Shown here in pieces: positions 9,796 to 20,892 of a stretch of 64,000 bases of DNA. Positions within the stretch are counted from its first letter, which is position 1, and each line of letters opens with the position of its first letter. This stretch comes from Erpobdella octoculata. Its lineage: Eukaryota > Annelida > Clitellata > Hirudinida > Erpobdellidae. The notes beneath the pieces were generated by a model that made no database searches, was not told the DNA's origin, and worked only from the letters and a program-made list of their open reading frames with translations. The DNA lies in assembly GCA_963978895.1 (NCBI GenBank), contig OZ022245.1, forward strand, positions 19,576,929 through 19,640,928, read 5' to 3'. The translations under genes and the position numbers were made by a program.

Positions 9796-12700
9796 ATGCC
9801 CCCAGAGCTCTTACCGAAAGGGGGGGAGAATGATGAGCTCATCAATGGACTACAGGATGATGAACCGGCTTTTCCAAAGAACCCTGATGGGGGTTTGCCC
9901 GTGTTGTGTGTGTGTGGAAAAAGCTTTAAGACAGTCCGAGGAATGAAAGTTCACAGAACAAAAATGGGATGTCTTCCCGCTTCTGTTCGCCGCCCATTAT
10001 CTCTCAGTGCGGGCTCAGTTTTGTCGGCTCAAGAAGTTCCAGAACCCATCCATATTCCACAGATTGCTTTCGACGGAGGAACTGAATGTGTTTGTGGAAG
10101 AAGATTTAAGTCAATTCGCGGAATGAATGTTCATAAAACTAAATTGGGTTGTCAAACTGCTATCAATTAACGCTCTGCATCAACCAAGGAGGCAGGTAAC
10201 ACGTCTGACTACGCCGGGCCGGAAGCTAACCACAGCCCCGACAAAGTCTCCGATTCAGAAGCAGATGTAAATTCAGAACCCAAGACAAGAATTAAATTTC
10301 CGAAAGCAATTGACACTTCAGCTTGGTCAACATTAGACTTGGAGTTGACGAGATTACTCAAAGCCCAGTTGAGGGAGAATCCACAACTCGATATGAAAAC
10401 CTTCTCAGAAATTATCTACAAAAAATGTTTTGATTCATTTGGTGTGGTCCAGAAAAACCCGGTTCACACGCATGCAGCAGTATCCAGACGGCAGAGAGAA
10501 ATTGAAAAATTAAAGAAGGAGCGAAAGAAACTCAGGCGGCAATGGAGAATCGCAGAGGGGGTCGAAAAAGTTGGTCTGTCTGAACTGTGGCGGGATGTAA
10601 AAAATCGGCTCCGGTCTCTCAGGGCTGCAGAAAGACTCCGGAAAAAGAAAAGTGAGCAAAAGAAAGCCAGATGCAAATTCATGGAAAATCCATTTTGCTT
10701 CGGAAAAAGTTTGCTGGATCCACCAAAATCTGGCACTCTTCGAGCGACAAAACAAGAATTAGATGATCACTTCCGTTTGGCGTTCAAAGATCCTCTTAGC
10801 GATTCAGAGCTGCTGGAAAGAACCGACTTTCCCGAAGTACAGTTGCCGAAAGTGGCTTTCGACGGTGGAGAGATAAAGATGAATGAAGTATCTCAGTTTT
10901 TAAAAAAAACGAGGAACAAATCTGCCCCAGGTCCCAACGGCATTCTATATTTGTTATACAAGAGATGTCCAGGCGTGCAAAAGCTGCTCTACAACCGTTT
11001 AAAGATTGCATGGCGATCTAGATGCGTAGATAGGGAATGGCAGAAGGCGGAGGGAGTTTTCATCCCCAAAGAAAAAGATTCGGTCAATATCAACCAATTC
11101 CGACCAATCTCACTTTTGAACGTGGAGGGAAAAATATTTTTCGCTGTTCTGGCCAAGAGGCTCACGGATTTTGCAATTCGTAATGAGTACATTGACAGAT
11201 CCGTGCAGAAAGGAGGAGTCCCCGGAGTACCGGGATGTATCGAGCACTCATCCATGATTTGGGAGGCCATCAAAAGAGCAAAACAAAACCAACTCAGCCT
11301 GCATGTGGTCTGGCTTGATTTAGCAAACGCGTACGGGACTGTTCGCCATCAATTGCTCTGGAAGACACTCAAAAGGCACAATTTTCCAGAATTCCTCATC
11401 GATGTTCTGCAACAGTATTTTCGCCGTTTTAGGCTGCGTCTGTCAACATCGACGTGCTCCACAGAGTGGTTCAACTTGCGGGTCGGAATTGCTATGGGGT
11501 GTTCAATTTCTCCCATCCTATTTGTTCTGGCTATGCAATTATTGCTCGGTTCAATTGCATCTCGGGTTCAGGATGTTTACCTGGGAAAAGGAATTTTCAT
11601 GCCATCAATAAAAGCCTTCATGGACGACACTACTCTTATCTTGAATCACTGCGGTGAAATGCGCCGTATTCTTCAAAATTTCAACGACTTGTTGTCCTGG
11701 TGTGGAATGAAGTTCAAGCCAACCAAATCGAGAAGCCTTTCTTTGCGACATGGAGAGATTGATGGTTTTGTCTCATTCTCGGTGGCTGGTTGCGAAATCC
11801 CAACAATCCAGCAAGAGCCTGTGAAAAGCTTGGGAAGATGGTACAACGTCTCCATGAATGATGTGAATCGGAGCAGCATCGTTCTGCAGGGCTTGGTTGA
11901 GGACCTGAGGAAAATCAATTCAACCGAGCTGCAGGGAAAGTTCAAGGTATGGCTGGTACAGTTTGTTTTGATACCGAGGTTGCTATGGCCATTAACAATC
12001 TATGAGATATGTTTATCTCACGTGGAGCGAATGGAAAAGAAAATGAACTGCTGCATTCGGAAATGGCTGGGACTTCCACCGGCGTTAACAACTTTAGCTC
12101 TATATAGTAAGTCTGCTAAGTTAGCTCTTCCATTCAAGTCCCTAGTAGAGGAGTACAAGATTAGCAAGATACGGACACAGTTGATGCTGGACAACTCTTC
12201 AGACCAATGTATCGCGAATGTGGGGCCATCAGTTGGATCGGGAAAAGGCTGGACTGCAGGGAGGGACATCCGTGAAGCCGAGGGATCTTTGCAATGGTCT
12301 TAAAAGCTCGGAGCAGTGCAACCGGGACGGCTCGGTCTGGGTTGGTTCCATCATGTGTGGTGGTCTAAGGCCTCGTCGCAGGAAAGGACAAACCTGATTA
12401 TTCAAGACAGAAGGCGAGCAATGGAGTTGGAAAGAGTGCAGTTAGGTGCTCAGATGTCGCAACAGGGCGATTGGACTAGATGGGAGGCGGCAGTTCAACA
12501 TTCGATGACATGGAATGATTTGTGGCGTTACTCGCCCATCCGCCTATCTTTCGTGATTAGAGCGATGTATGATCAACTGCCGACAGCTTCGAACTTAGTG
12601 AAGTGGGGAAAGCTTGAAAATGAAGCCTGCAAGCTGTGTGAGAAAACAGAAACTCTGATTCATATTCTCTCATGTTGTCCGTATGCTTTGGCAAAGGGAA

Positions 12701-13329
12701 GATACACGTGGCGCCACAATGAGGTTCTAAGAGAGATACTGGGCATTATCAAGGAGAACTGCAGACTAGCCAATTCGATGCAGTTGTGCCCCAGAAGAAA
12801 AGTTTATTTCTTGAGAGAAGGCTTGCAGCACTTGTGCCGCAGAAAGGCAAGTACGAGAAGAGAATCGTTGCTTGATGCGGCAAATGACTGGAGGATATCA
12901 ACAGACTTAAAAGATGAAGACTGCTTTCCGGAATTGGTTCGCAGCAGCGGATTGAGACCGGACATTGTCATTTTTTCCAGTTTGGCCAAGACGTTGCTGT
13001 TCATCGAACTGACAGTGCCATGGGAAAGCAACATGGAAGCCTCAAATATCTTGAAAGAAGAACGGTACAGAATCCTTGCCCAAGATTTGGAGCGTGCGGG
13101 GTATAGAGTCGAGATTTTTCCAGTTGAATTAGGCGCCAGGGGTGTAGCCGGTCGCTCACTTGTCAAATTGCTTGTGGCTCTCGGAATGTCGGGTCGGAAA
13201 AAAACTCTAGCTATCAAGAAAATAGCTGAAAGAGCAGAAACAGCTTCTTTTTGGATATGGATGCAAAGGAATGAAAAAGGAGATAATAAATTTAAACAGC
13301 CACTTCTGGCTACCGTACAACAGTGTTAG
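9796..13329 (+). pseudogene. Single ORF of the Hero-like element with two nonsense codons
   Basis: One frame of about 1178 codons interrupted only by TAA at 10168-10170 and TAA at 12301-12303. Residues about 36-58 and 95-117 are C-x-C-x12-H-x4-C zinc fingers (CVCGKSF..VHRTKMGC and CVCGRRF..VHKTKLGC), used by this group for target DNA binding. The reverse transcriptase follows, with WLDLANAYGTVRHQL, MGCSISPILF and AFMDDTTLI (catalytic DD). Then come CKLCEK..HILSCC and the endonuclease RPDIVIF..IELTVPWE. The start is the first ATG before the first finger. Length and domain order match R2-superclade elements. The 12301 stop is a private change, since copy A reads GAA there. Confidence 0.88.
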
Positions 13330-13851
13330 CTCCTCCTTTGTTTACAAGTTCAGGGACGAAGTCGCGTTATGGCTGCCGGCGAAAGTTTCGGTTGTTTGCA
13401 ATAGAAGGAAAGTTGCTGGCGTTTAGAAAATAATCGAAACAATGTTTCCTGGCATTATGGTTTGTGGTGTTTCTCGTGTGGTGAAAGTGGTGGCATGGCT
13501 CGAAGTTCCGGAGGTGAATGTTTCTTTCGGTCTCGGAATCTGGCGGTTTGGTGGATACTACAGTTACTAAATGCTCAAGTTCCGGCGTTTGAAAGACAGT
13601 TTCTCATCTTGTTACAGTTGCTTGACGGTTTCAAAATGACTTCTTGGTTCTGGTACTTTGAAGATTTGCCGGTTATCTGGTTCTGGTCGGAAACGGCATG
13701 TGATACACAAATTTCGTCAGGGGGCGGCCGTCTGATCAACGGTCGTGGCTCGCCCTCCCGTGGTAGCGTCAGGAAAAGGGCCGAAACGCTGGGAGGGTCT
13801 TCCTCTGAAGACCTCTGACGAACTTGCTCGAAGAAGAGTTTTCACATACAT

Positions 13852-14320
13852 TTCATTGGCATTAGCCATCGGACACTCAGGAAAGACTGAGGGGCGCTCG
13901 GGGAAGACCGAGTGGCACCGGGAAAGACCGGAGACATCTTGGAGAGACAAGAACTACGGGTGTCTTGGCCTGGCTAGCCGGGGCACATTTCCGTCTTCGC
14001 ATGCTACATCTACAACAAAAGAATTATGCCCCCAGAGCTCTTACCGAAAGGGGGGGAGAATGATGCCAGTTTCTCATCTTGTTACAGTTGCTTGACGGTT
14101 TCAAAATGACTTCTTGGTTCTGGTACTTTGAAGATTTGCCGGTTATCTGGTTCTGGTCGGAAACGGCATGTGATACACAAATTTCGTCAAGGGGCGGCCG
14201 TCTGATCAACGGTCGTGGCCCGCCCTCCGTGGTAGCGTCAGGAAAAGGGCCGAAACGCTGGGAGGGTCTTCCTCTGAAGACCTCTGACAAACTTGCTCGA
14301 AGAAGAGTTTTCACATACAT
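13852..14320 (+). mobile_element. Hero-like copy C, internally deleted (SIDE-like)
   Basis: About 213 bases identical to the 5' end of copy B (including the hairpin array at 13876-13951) are fused at about 14064 to about 255 bases of the 3' end. The whole coding region is lost. The 3' part carries several differences from copies A and B (for example an AAGGGG variant near 14190 and a missing C near 14227). It ends in TTTTCACATACAT and runs into (ACAT)n. Confidence 0.85.
13876..13951 (+). other. Second copy of the leader hairpin array
   Basis: Identical to 9646-9721 (offset 4230). It is retained in copy C although all protein-coding sequence is deleted, so ends including this array may be what an internally deleted copy needs. 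Confidence 0.75.
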
Positions 14321-14830
14321 ACATACATACATACATACATACATACATACATACATACATACATACATACATAGATACATACACACACATACATACTTTG
14401 AATGAGCAATTAGTGCCGTAATATTGCAAAAAACACAGACATACATACATTCATACATACATACATACATACATACATACATACATACATACATACATAC
14501 ATACATACATAAACACACACAGACACACATACATGCACATACATGCACATACATACATACATACATACATACATACATACGCACATACGCACATACATAC
14601 ATACATTCATGCATACATACATACATACATACATACATACATACATACACACACACACATACATACATACATACATACATACATACATACATAGATACAT
14701 ACACACACATACATACTTTGAATGAGCATTTAGTGCCGAAATATTGTAAAAAACACATACATACATAAACACACACACACATACATGCACATACATACAT
14801 ACACACATACATACGCACATACATATATAT
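14313..14830. repeat. Compound (ACAT)n array with a duplicated unique island
   Basis: CATA repeats with CACA and GCACATA variants. A unique 40-base island (TTTGAATGAGCA, then TTAGTGCCG, then AAAAAACACA) occurs twice, near 14396 and 14715, with the same flanking repeat phase. This indicates a duplication of about 320 bases within the array. Long MYVCMYVC frames across it are not genes. Confidence 0.9.
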
Positions 14831-15001
14831 ATATAGTTCGCGCTCATTCACCCGCTCCGCTCATTTTGTGACGGATTTCAAAATTTTTTTCTCTATATTT
14901 GATTCCTCTTGACTCTCAAGGTTGTGTGAAAATTTCATTACGATCGGATGAATGGTGTAGCAATGCATAAATAACATACCTAAGTACATACATACATACA
15001 T

Positions 15002-15084
<83 letters not shown>

Positions 15085-15166
15085 AGGATTTCTGAGCCTA
15101 TCATAGTCGTAGTCTAATGTTAAGTAGCTCCGAAAGACTGAGACTTCTAGCCATCATTTTTTGGTG
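14831..15166. repeat. Spacer with ACAT and (TA)n runs
   Basis: Holds no recognised gene. It contains a short ACAT run (14987-15006) followed by (TA)n at 15007-15081. The piece 14836-14985 resembles a retroelement 3' end (GTGTGAAAATTTCATTACG) but is not assigned. Confidence 0.5.
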
Positions 15167-15251
15167 ATGGTCGGTGGCTCAGTTGGTAAGAGCGCTTGCA
15201 TTTAGGCGAGGCGGTGTTGCCGTAGACACGTGGGTTCGATTCCTAGTAGAG

Positions 15252-15254
<3 letters not shown>
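15167..15254 (+). mobile_element. tRNA-derived SINE head
   Basis: A tRNA-like segment with an A box (TGGCTCAGTTGGTAAGAGC) and a B box (GGTTCGATTCC) about 50 bases downstream, the internal RNA polymerase III promoter. The central arm is unlike a normal tRNA and the acceptor ends do not pair well. A partial copy exists at 5933-5982. I therefore call a SINE rather than a functional tRNA gene. Confidence 0.65.
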
Positions 15255-15284
<30 letters not shown>

Positions 15285-15320
15285 AATATATTTGTGCTCT
15301 TGTGACATTGTGTGTGCGTA

Positions 15321-15351
<31 letters not shown>

Positions 15352-15910
15352 CTAGCAGTGCCCGTAGCGGCTTCGCTCGCATGAAATTAGAGAATTTGAA
15401 CCGTGCTTACATAGTAGAGTACTGCACGGATCAATTTTTTAGGTCTCGGCTCGGCCCGTCGACAACTTGGCCCAGCCCGTTTCAAAAACCGAAATTCCTG
15501 GCCCGGCATGGCCCGTCTATTATGGGCTCGTTTTTACAGGCCTAGAAGTTCTATATACTTGATGAAAAACTTCGGCCCGTCCCACCTTGACTTCAGGTGT
15601 CTGAACACCCTAAAATCACTAAAATGTCTATATTCTTGGTTCCACCTTGATTTAAGGTTTGGGCAGGGCCGTATGAAGACCCTAAAATAACGGCTTGGCT
15701 CGTCCGTCCGGTGATAAACTGAGCTCATCTACTTTTAACCGGCACAAAACCTCAAAATACTAATTTTCACATCTGTAGCACTTACAGTTTTTGAGTAGCA
15801 GTTATTTTAAAATCAAATAACCCTTTTTCCACTTTACATATGAGGTCCTGGAAACCAAATTTTCAAAAAAGGGTGAAACACGTATATCATTATTTTTAGA
15901 GTATAAATTA
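15352..15910 (-). mobile_element. Helitron 3' fragment
   Basis: On the - strand it ends in a hairpin AGCG-AAGC-CGCT followed by ACGGGCACTGCTAG and then a host T, the CTAG-T signature of a Helitron 3' end. The sequence is homologous to the 3' parts of the complete copies at 39511-41106 and 48459-50107. The 5' part is missing. Confidence 0.75.
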
Positions 15911-15964
15911 TAAACTACAGGGTAACCGATGCATATTGCTTTCTTTAACACCGATTACCCTGTA

Positions 15965-16124
15965 TTCCTTCTAACGACGAGGATAACATAAATGATGATA
16001 CTTCTGAATCGTCCTCTGACACAAATACTTTGGCTGTTGAGGCTGCTCCTGACAAATCTCATTGTAATGTATCTGAGGAAATTCTTGTCTCTTCTAATAT
16101 AACACAGCGAAAGCGCAAAAATTG
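15965..16124 (+). pseudogene. C-terminal tail of a Penelope-like ORF
   Basis: Open frame rich in acidic and serine residues (NDDTSESSSDTNT) ending in NITQRKRKN and TGA, just upstream of the pLTR. A similar tail (NVTQRRRKK) is found inverted near 5400. The function of this tail is unknown. Confidence 0.5.
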
Positions 16125-16258
16125 ATTTCCAATAGTATAAATTTTATATTCTTTTGATTTGATAGGTAGAGTGTTTTTTCGTTTTTTCTTTTGTTAGTGT
16201 GCTAATTCTTTGACAATTTCGGTTCTTTCTGTTTGTTTACTTTTCTCGTTTTACTTTT

Positions 16259-16300
16259 GACCCTGAGGATGGCTGACATAGCAGAAACGGTCCGTCGGTC
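16259..16300 (+). ncRNA. Hammerhead ribozyme in the pLTR
   Basis: Same architecture as the motif at 6252: GACC, CTGAGGA, GGCT-GACAT-AGCA, GAA, ACG-GTC-CGT, C, GGTC. One base of stem II differs (AGCA for AGCT), so the pair next to the core is weakened. It overlaps the start of the Penelope frame (MADIAETVRRSDNK). Confidence 0.75.
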
Positions 16301-16438
16301 TGACAATAAAAGTTTAATGGACAGGTTTTTGGCTAATTGTAGTCTCGAACAGAGAGTTTTGTGCCGAAAGGTCGAGAATTTGGCTCGAAAAGTTGTTTCT
16401 GCCAAATGGCGAGTTGTGTTTCTTGGAGCGTGTCTCAA

Positions 16439-16439
<1 letters not shown>

Positions 16440-16522
<83 letters not shown>
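16440..16522. repeat. (TA)n microsatellite at the Penelope pLTR end
   Basis: A pure AT run that begins exactly where the pLTR coding stretch (CLKD) stops and ends where the reverse transcriptase remnant of the next copy starts. Confidence 0.97.
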
Positions 16523-16525
<3 letters not shown>

Positions 16526-16526
16526 T

Positions 16527-17361
16527 TTCTAGACTTTCCAAAGAAGACACATGTATGAATGGCGCTGGTTTCTGTCCTGACAGATACAAGAGGAGTGTCG
16601 TCTTTAATTTCATATCTAGAGCTTATGAGATCTCAGCTACGTGGGAGATGTTTCATGCCGATATTAAACGCATTACAGCTCTCCTCGACAATAATAACTA
16701 CACAAACACTATGTTTGACGACATTTTAAATGCCTTCCTAGACAGGAATGTTTCCAATGCACACCATTCGGATGCTGGCGAGAATACTAAGGATATTTCC
16801 TTGTTGTATTGAGCCCAAATGCATGACCGCTATAAACTGGATGAAGACATCATTCGATCAATTATCACAGAAAATGTGAAAGTTGCGGATGCCAATAAAA
16901 ACAAATTCAACTTCAACGTTTATTACAAGAATAAAAAATCCCATAACATGATCATTCGCAACAGCTGTCGATATCCCGATTTCTTACATCTTACCAATGT
17001 TATCTATCAATTTACATGCCCATTTCATCATAGTACACCAGAAGTTTACATTGGGCAGACACAAACGACATTATCTAGGCGTCTCACAATGCATATTCAA
17101 AGCGGAAATATTGCTTCTCACTTTCTAAAGGTTCATAAGATATGGTTGTCCAGAAAAACCTTACTTGACAATACAATTGTCATTGATCGTGAAAATGATG
17201 CTAGTCGTCTAAAGATTCGCGAAGCCCTCCATATTATCTCCAAACGACCTACACTTAATATACAAGATGACTGTTTTGGATGTACTTTACATTTGTTTAG
17301 AGGTGGCTTGATGAGAAAAACATCGGCCTGTACAACACATTCGTACCCCTTCCAAAGTTGA
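16527..17361 (+). pseudogene. Penelope-like reverse transcriptase C-terminus and GIY-YIG endonuclease
   Basis: The first part (SVVFNFISRAYEISATW, then a ...FLDRN block) is the thumb-side end of a Penelope reverse transcriptase. After an in-frame TGA at 16810-16812 the same frame continues with the linker and a GIY-YIG nuclease: NVIYQFTCPF, VYIGQTQTTLSRRLTMH, IREALHIISKRPTLNIQ. The GIY-YIG nuclease cleaves target DNA in this family. The catalytic reverse transcriptase palm is absent. The frame shifts near 17340. Confidence 0.85.
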
Positions 17362-17362
17362 T

Positions 17363-18400
17363 ATGCATCCCGCTATCTTAGGGCATGTGTCGCGTTTACC
17401 AGCCAATGATGAATATCCTGAAACGGGTGATTGTAATCTACCAAACTCTGACGGTACAACAGATGCGGGGCCCTCTTCGGTGGTGGCATCTAATCCTTGT
17501 GTTAAAAGTTTGAAACTCAAAGTCTCATCGGATAAAAATAAACGTAGTCAAAGCCTGTGCATAGCAAGAAAATCCAGTACAGCAAATGAGAGATCCTATC
17601 CAGTAACAACATCTGTTCTCTGTGTTAAGAGTTCTAAACCTGAGGTCTCTTCAGAAATGCGTACGCGTTGTCAAAGCACGTGCTTGGCGGCCAGGTCTTG
17701 TATCCCTCCACAGTTTGTCCTAATAGATAAAGACATACCAAGAACAGGTGGTACCGCTGTCTTCTCTACCAAAGATCTCACAGAAGTGGTTATCTCAACG
17801 GAAAAAAATCTGATGTCGCCGGTACGAGTTTTAGCTCTTCCGATTCGAAGTTCGGCGGAGAAAAATATGGCGTCGCCGGTGGAAGTTTCAGTTCTTCCGA
17901 TTCAGAATTCAACCGTTGAATTTCCGCGGAGCTCAGAAAATCTTGATAATGATCGTCATCAGCAGGCTAAAAAACTTATGCCTTCGCATATCACTGTTGA
18001 TTCTAATGATTTTGGTGATGATGATAGCGTTAATTGTGCTTATGTTGATTGTCTTGATGGTCGTGAGTGTGGTGATGAGGAGGGGGGAGATGGCGATGCA
18101 GGCTGTGGTATTGTTGTAGACAATGCTTCTTATGATTGTTGCGTTGCTGAGGCTGATGATGTCTTTGAAGGGGTTGCGAGACTTGTTGTCGATGTTGGTG
18201 ATTTTTGTATTAACCGACATGATGAGGTTTCTGTGGATGTTGGTGGGGTGGCGGATGATGATTGTTCTTTACCTAAGAAATCCCATGTTTCTTCTCGTGA
18301 TGATAAAGAAGTGGCTGTCACACATTTGTTGTATGAATCTAGACCTGAGATATTACCAATCTCCGTCGTGATGGGGTTTTGCCGTTTGCACATTTGGTAG
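17363..18400 (+). pseudogene. Long acidic C-terminal extension of the Penelope-like ORF
   Basis: A 345-codon frame that follows the GIY-YIG part in another frame; the bases just upstream of its ATG read RTPSKVD in this frame, so an indel separates the two. Two related segments, PCVKSLKLKVSSD and LCVKSSKPEVSSE, form a degenerate repeat. The second half is very Asp-rich. No known domain. It may be a natural extension or remnant low-complexity sequence. It ends where the Gypsy element begins. Confidence 0.45.
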
Positions 18401-18419
18401 ATCATGGTAATATAACGGT

Positions 18420-19657
18420 GCGGCGGGTCTGACGCTAGGGCTGATCTTCGATTCTGTCTCGTGCGCTGGGTTGTTCCTGTACTGCTGCTCTTGTCACCTC
18501 CTGAGTGCTGCCTGGAGTGCCTGGCACGTTGTGGGTGTTGCATTCATTCTCAGCATGTTCGTCAGATCGTACTTTTCTCATGAACTGCCTGTTTTTTCTG
18601 AGGGTCTTGCCGTTGGCGTGACTACTTCATATGTACGACTCGAAAGCTGGCTGGTGACTCTGGCTGGTCTCCATTCTTTTTTAAACGGTTCTAATGGCTG
18701 TAGGTAGACGTGGCCTGAGATCATGTTTATGTTGGTTCACCCGGTTGGCAATCTGGGAACGCTTCTCTTCACGTTTGACATCAGAGGCCCATGTTGACTG
18801 TGCTGAAGGCTGTAGCAAGGAGAACGTGGACGGCATTGTTGTCTTCGTTCGTCGACCAAGCAGGCGCTGTGCTGGACTTGCGTTCATTCCTTCCGTGGGA
18901 GTATTTCTGAAATTTAGCAGTCCTAGGTATGGGTCTTCATGTGCGGCATGACACTTTCTAAGAATTCGCTCTGCAGATTTCACTGCCGCCTCTGCAGCCC
19001 CGTTTGCTTTGCTGTTCCCTGGATTGGTCACCGTGCCGGAAATTCCAACTTTTAAAGAATTTTTAGAAAATGGCAGAGCTGTATTGTGGTCCCCCATCGC
19101 TGATTACCACGTCTGGTATGCCATGTCGAGCAAAGTGATGTTTGAGCTTGGTGATGACTGATTCTGACGAGGTGTCTGAAAGGAAGTCAATTTCAAAGAA
19201 TGAGCTATAACAGTCAACAGTCACCAAATGATCTCTGCCATGAATTGTGAACAGATCTGTTCCAATTCCTTCCCATGGTCGATGACATGTTTCGTACATG
19301 AAGATGGTTTCCTGGGGGAAGTCGGTCACTGTAGGTAGCACAAACGCTGCATGCTTCCACGAACTGTCGGATCTCGCTTGACATGCCTGGCCAAATTTAC
19401 CACATCTCGAGCTCTTCTAAGGCATGAATTTATTCCCAGATAGCCGGCATGGACGCGTTTTTTATATCTTGTCTCAATGCAGTTGGCACGATTACACGTT
19501 TTCCCCGTAGCAGGATGCCGTCCTGGAGGGAGAGTTCATCACGATAGCTGAAAAGGGCATGGCTTGTAACGGAATATCTGTCTTTGATTCCGGCCAACCT
19601 TTCATGATGATGTCTTTGACGATCTGTAGACTTGCGTCTTTGTCCGTCGCATTTCAT
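18420..19657 (-). pseudogene. Gypsy integrase
   Basis: An upstream zinc-binding stretch is badly damaged. The core has WEGIGTDLFTIHGRDHLVTVD and ISDGGPQYSS. After a break it continues with GISGTVTNPGNSKANGAAE, which carries the glutamate. Thus the D, D and E of the catalytic triad are recognisable. The tail in another frame (RTYEVVTPT, then NRQFMRK) extends to about 18430. Confidence 0.75.
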
Positions 19658-19815
19658 ATTTCTGCCAGCCTGTCGTTATTTATTGAACAGAATGTCACGT
19701 TATTCACTGTCACTGTTTCTTCTTTTGAGTGGGTTTGCTTAAGTGGTGCTCGGGACAGTGCATCTGCTAGCGGTATATCTTTAGCTGGGCGGTATTCAAG
19801 AGTGTAATTGTATCG

Positions 19816-20892
19816 TTAAGTGCGTAGTAGCAGTCCCTGTAGACATTTTGGTGCCTTGGAGAGTGGCTTGGTGACTATGGCTTCAAGTGGTTTGTGGTCT
19901 GTAACGACTCGTATGTTCGGTCGTCCGAATGTGTAGTGGTGAGACTTTTCAAGTCCAAAAACTACTTCCAACATTTCTCGTTCAATGTTTGCATATCTTG
20001 TTTCGGTGTCAGTTAGTGCGCGGCTAGCGTATGCTATTGGCCTTCCCTCCTGTGTGAGAACGGAACCCATTCCGTACTCGCATGAATCGTTTTCTATTGT
20101 GATTTCTTTGGATGGATCATACTTCTCTGAATGCTGTCTCTTGTGTCTCAGACCAAATCCATGGAACGTCATTTTTCATGAGATTCCGGAGTGGCTCCGA
20201 TGTTGCTGCTAGTCGAGGGAGAAATTTCCCCAGGTAGTTAACCATTCCCAAAAATCGACGAAGCTGTTCTGTGTTCTGGGGTGCCTTCATCTCAGTGATT
20301 GCAGTCTTTTTTAGTAGGTCAGCTTCCAGTTCATATGAGCTGCTGCGGTGTCCCATAAAAAATATCTCTTTCATTCGCAGTTCAAAATTTTCTTTGTTGA
20401 GTTTGATTCCTGTTTCCCGACATCGAGTCAGAAACTGTTCTAGGCATTTATCATGCTCCTGTTCTGTCTTTGCGTGTATGACAATATCATCTGCAATACA
20501 AATAACACCTGGCAATCCATCAAGCGCTTCAAGGAGCTTCTTCGCAAAATTTCTGGTGACACTGACGTGCCAAAGGGCAGTCGCAACCATCTATGCCTAC
20601 CAAAACAGGTCTGGAATGTTGTGAGGGCACTTGATTTTTCATCCATTTGTACATGCCAGAAACCCGAAGCAAGGTCCGCTTTAGAGAAAATTCGTGATTG
20701 ACCCAATTCGTGTAGCACGTCTTCTAATATGGGTAGTGTGAAATGACTGAAATGTTCTCGCAGAAGTGCTTTATTTAGATGCATTGGATGAATGCATAGT
20801 CTAAGATTGCCGTCTTTCTTTAGTGTTAATACTAACTGGCTGACCCATGGTGTAGGCTCGTTCACGGGAGAAATGATGCCCTGGGTCACCAT
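19816..20892 (-). pseudogene. Gypsy reverse transcriptase and RNase H
   Basis: The frames carry WVSQLVLTLKKDG, SKADLASGFWHV, the catalytic CIADDIVIHA (an [FY]xDD-type box) and FLGMVNYLGKFLP. RNase H follows with GRPIAYASRALT and VVTDHKPLEAI. Shifts near 20440 and 20170 and other lesions make it inactive. Confidence 0.8.

Larger units (their letters stand above)
9622..13851 (+). mobile_element. Hero/R2-like non-LTR retrotransposon, copy B (full length, 4230 bp)
   Basis: The unit runs from TTCATTGGCATTAGCC to TTTTCACATACAT. In order it has a leader with an array of hairpins, two zinc fingers, a reverse transcriptase, a CCHC knuckle, a restriction-like endonuclease and a 3' UTR. It is joined without spacer to copy A on the left and copy C on the right, so the array is head to tail. 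The shared junction word CACATACAT and flanking (ACAT)n point to (ACAT)n as the target. Confidence 0.9.
15965..18400 (+). mobile_element. Penelope-like element copies, tandem and degraded
   Basis: Order: C-terminal tail of one copy (to 16124), a pLTR with hammerhead and protein N-terminus (about 16233-16440), a (TA)n tract (16440-16522), then the 3' half of another copy with the end of the reverse transcriptase and a GIY-YIG domain. The layout fits the tandem, pLTR-separated copies known for Penelope-like elements. Confidence 0.8.

Noticed and set aside
9515..9946. 143-codon + frame and 77-codon - frame across the Hero-like leader
   Set aside because: They cross the copy A/B junction and the hairpin array. 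The real frame is the one with the zinc fingers starting at 9796.
14024..14851. Long open frames in ACAT repeats (MYVCMYVC, TYIHTYIH) and in TA repeats (YIYIYI)
   Set aside because: They are translations of simple repeats on both strands with no start context or domain.
15167..15254. Functional tRNA gene
   Set aside because: A and B boxes are good but the acceptor ends do not pair, the anticodon arm is atypical and a partial copy exists at 5933. It fits a SINE head better.
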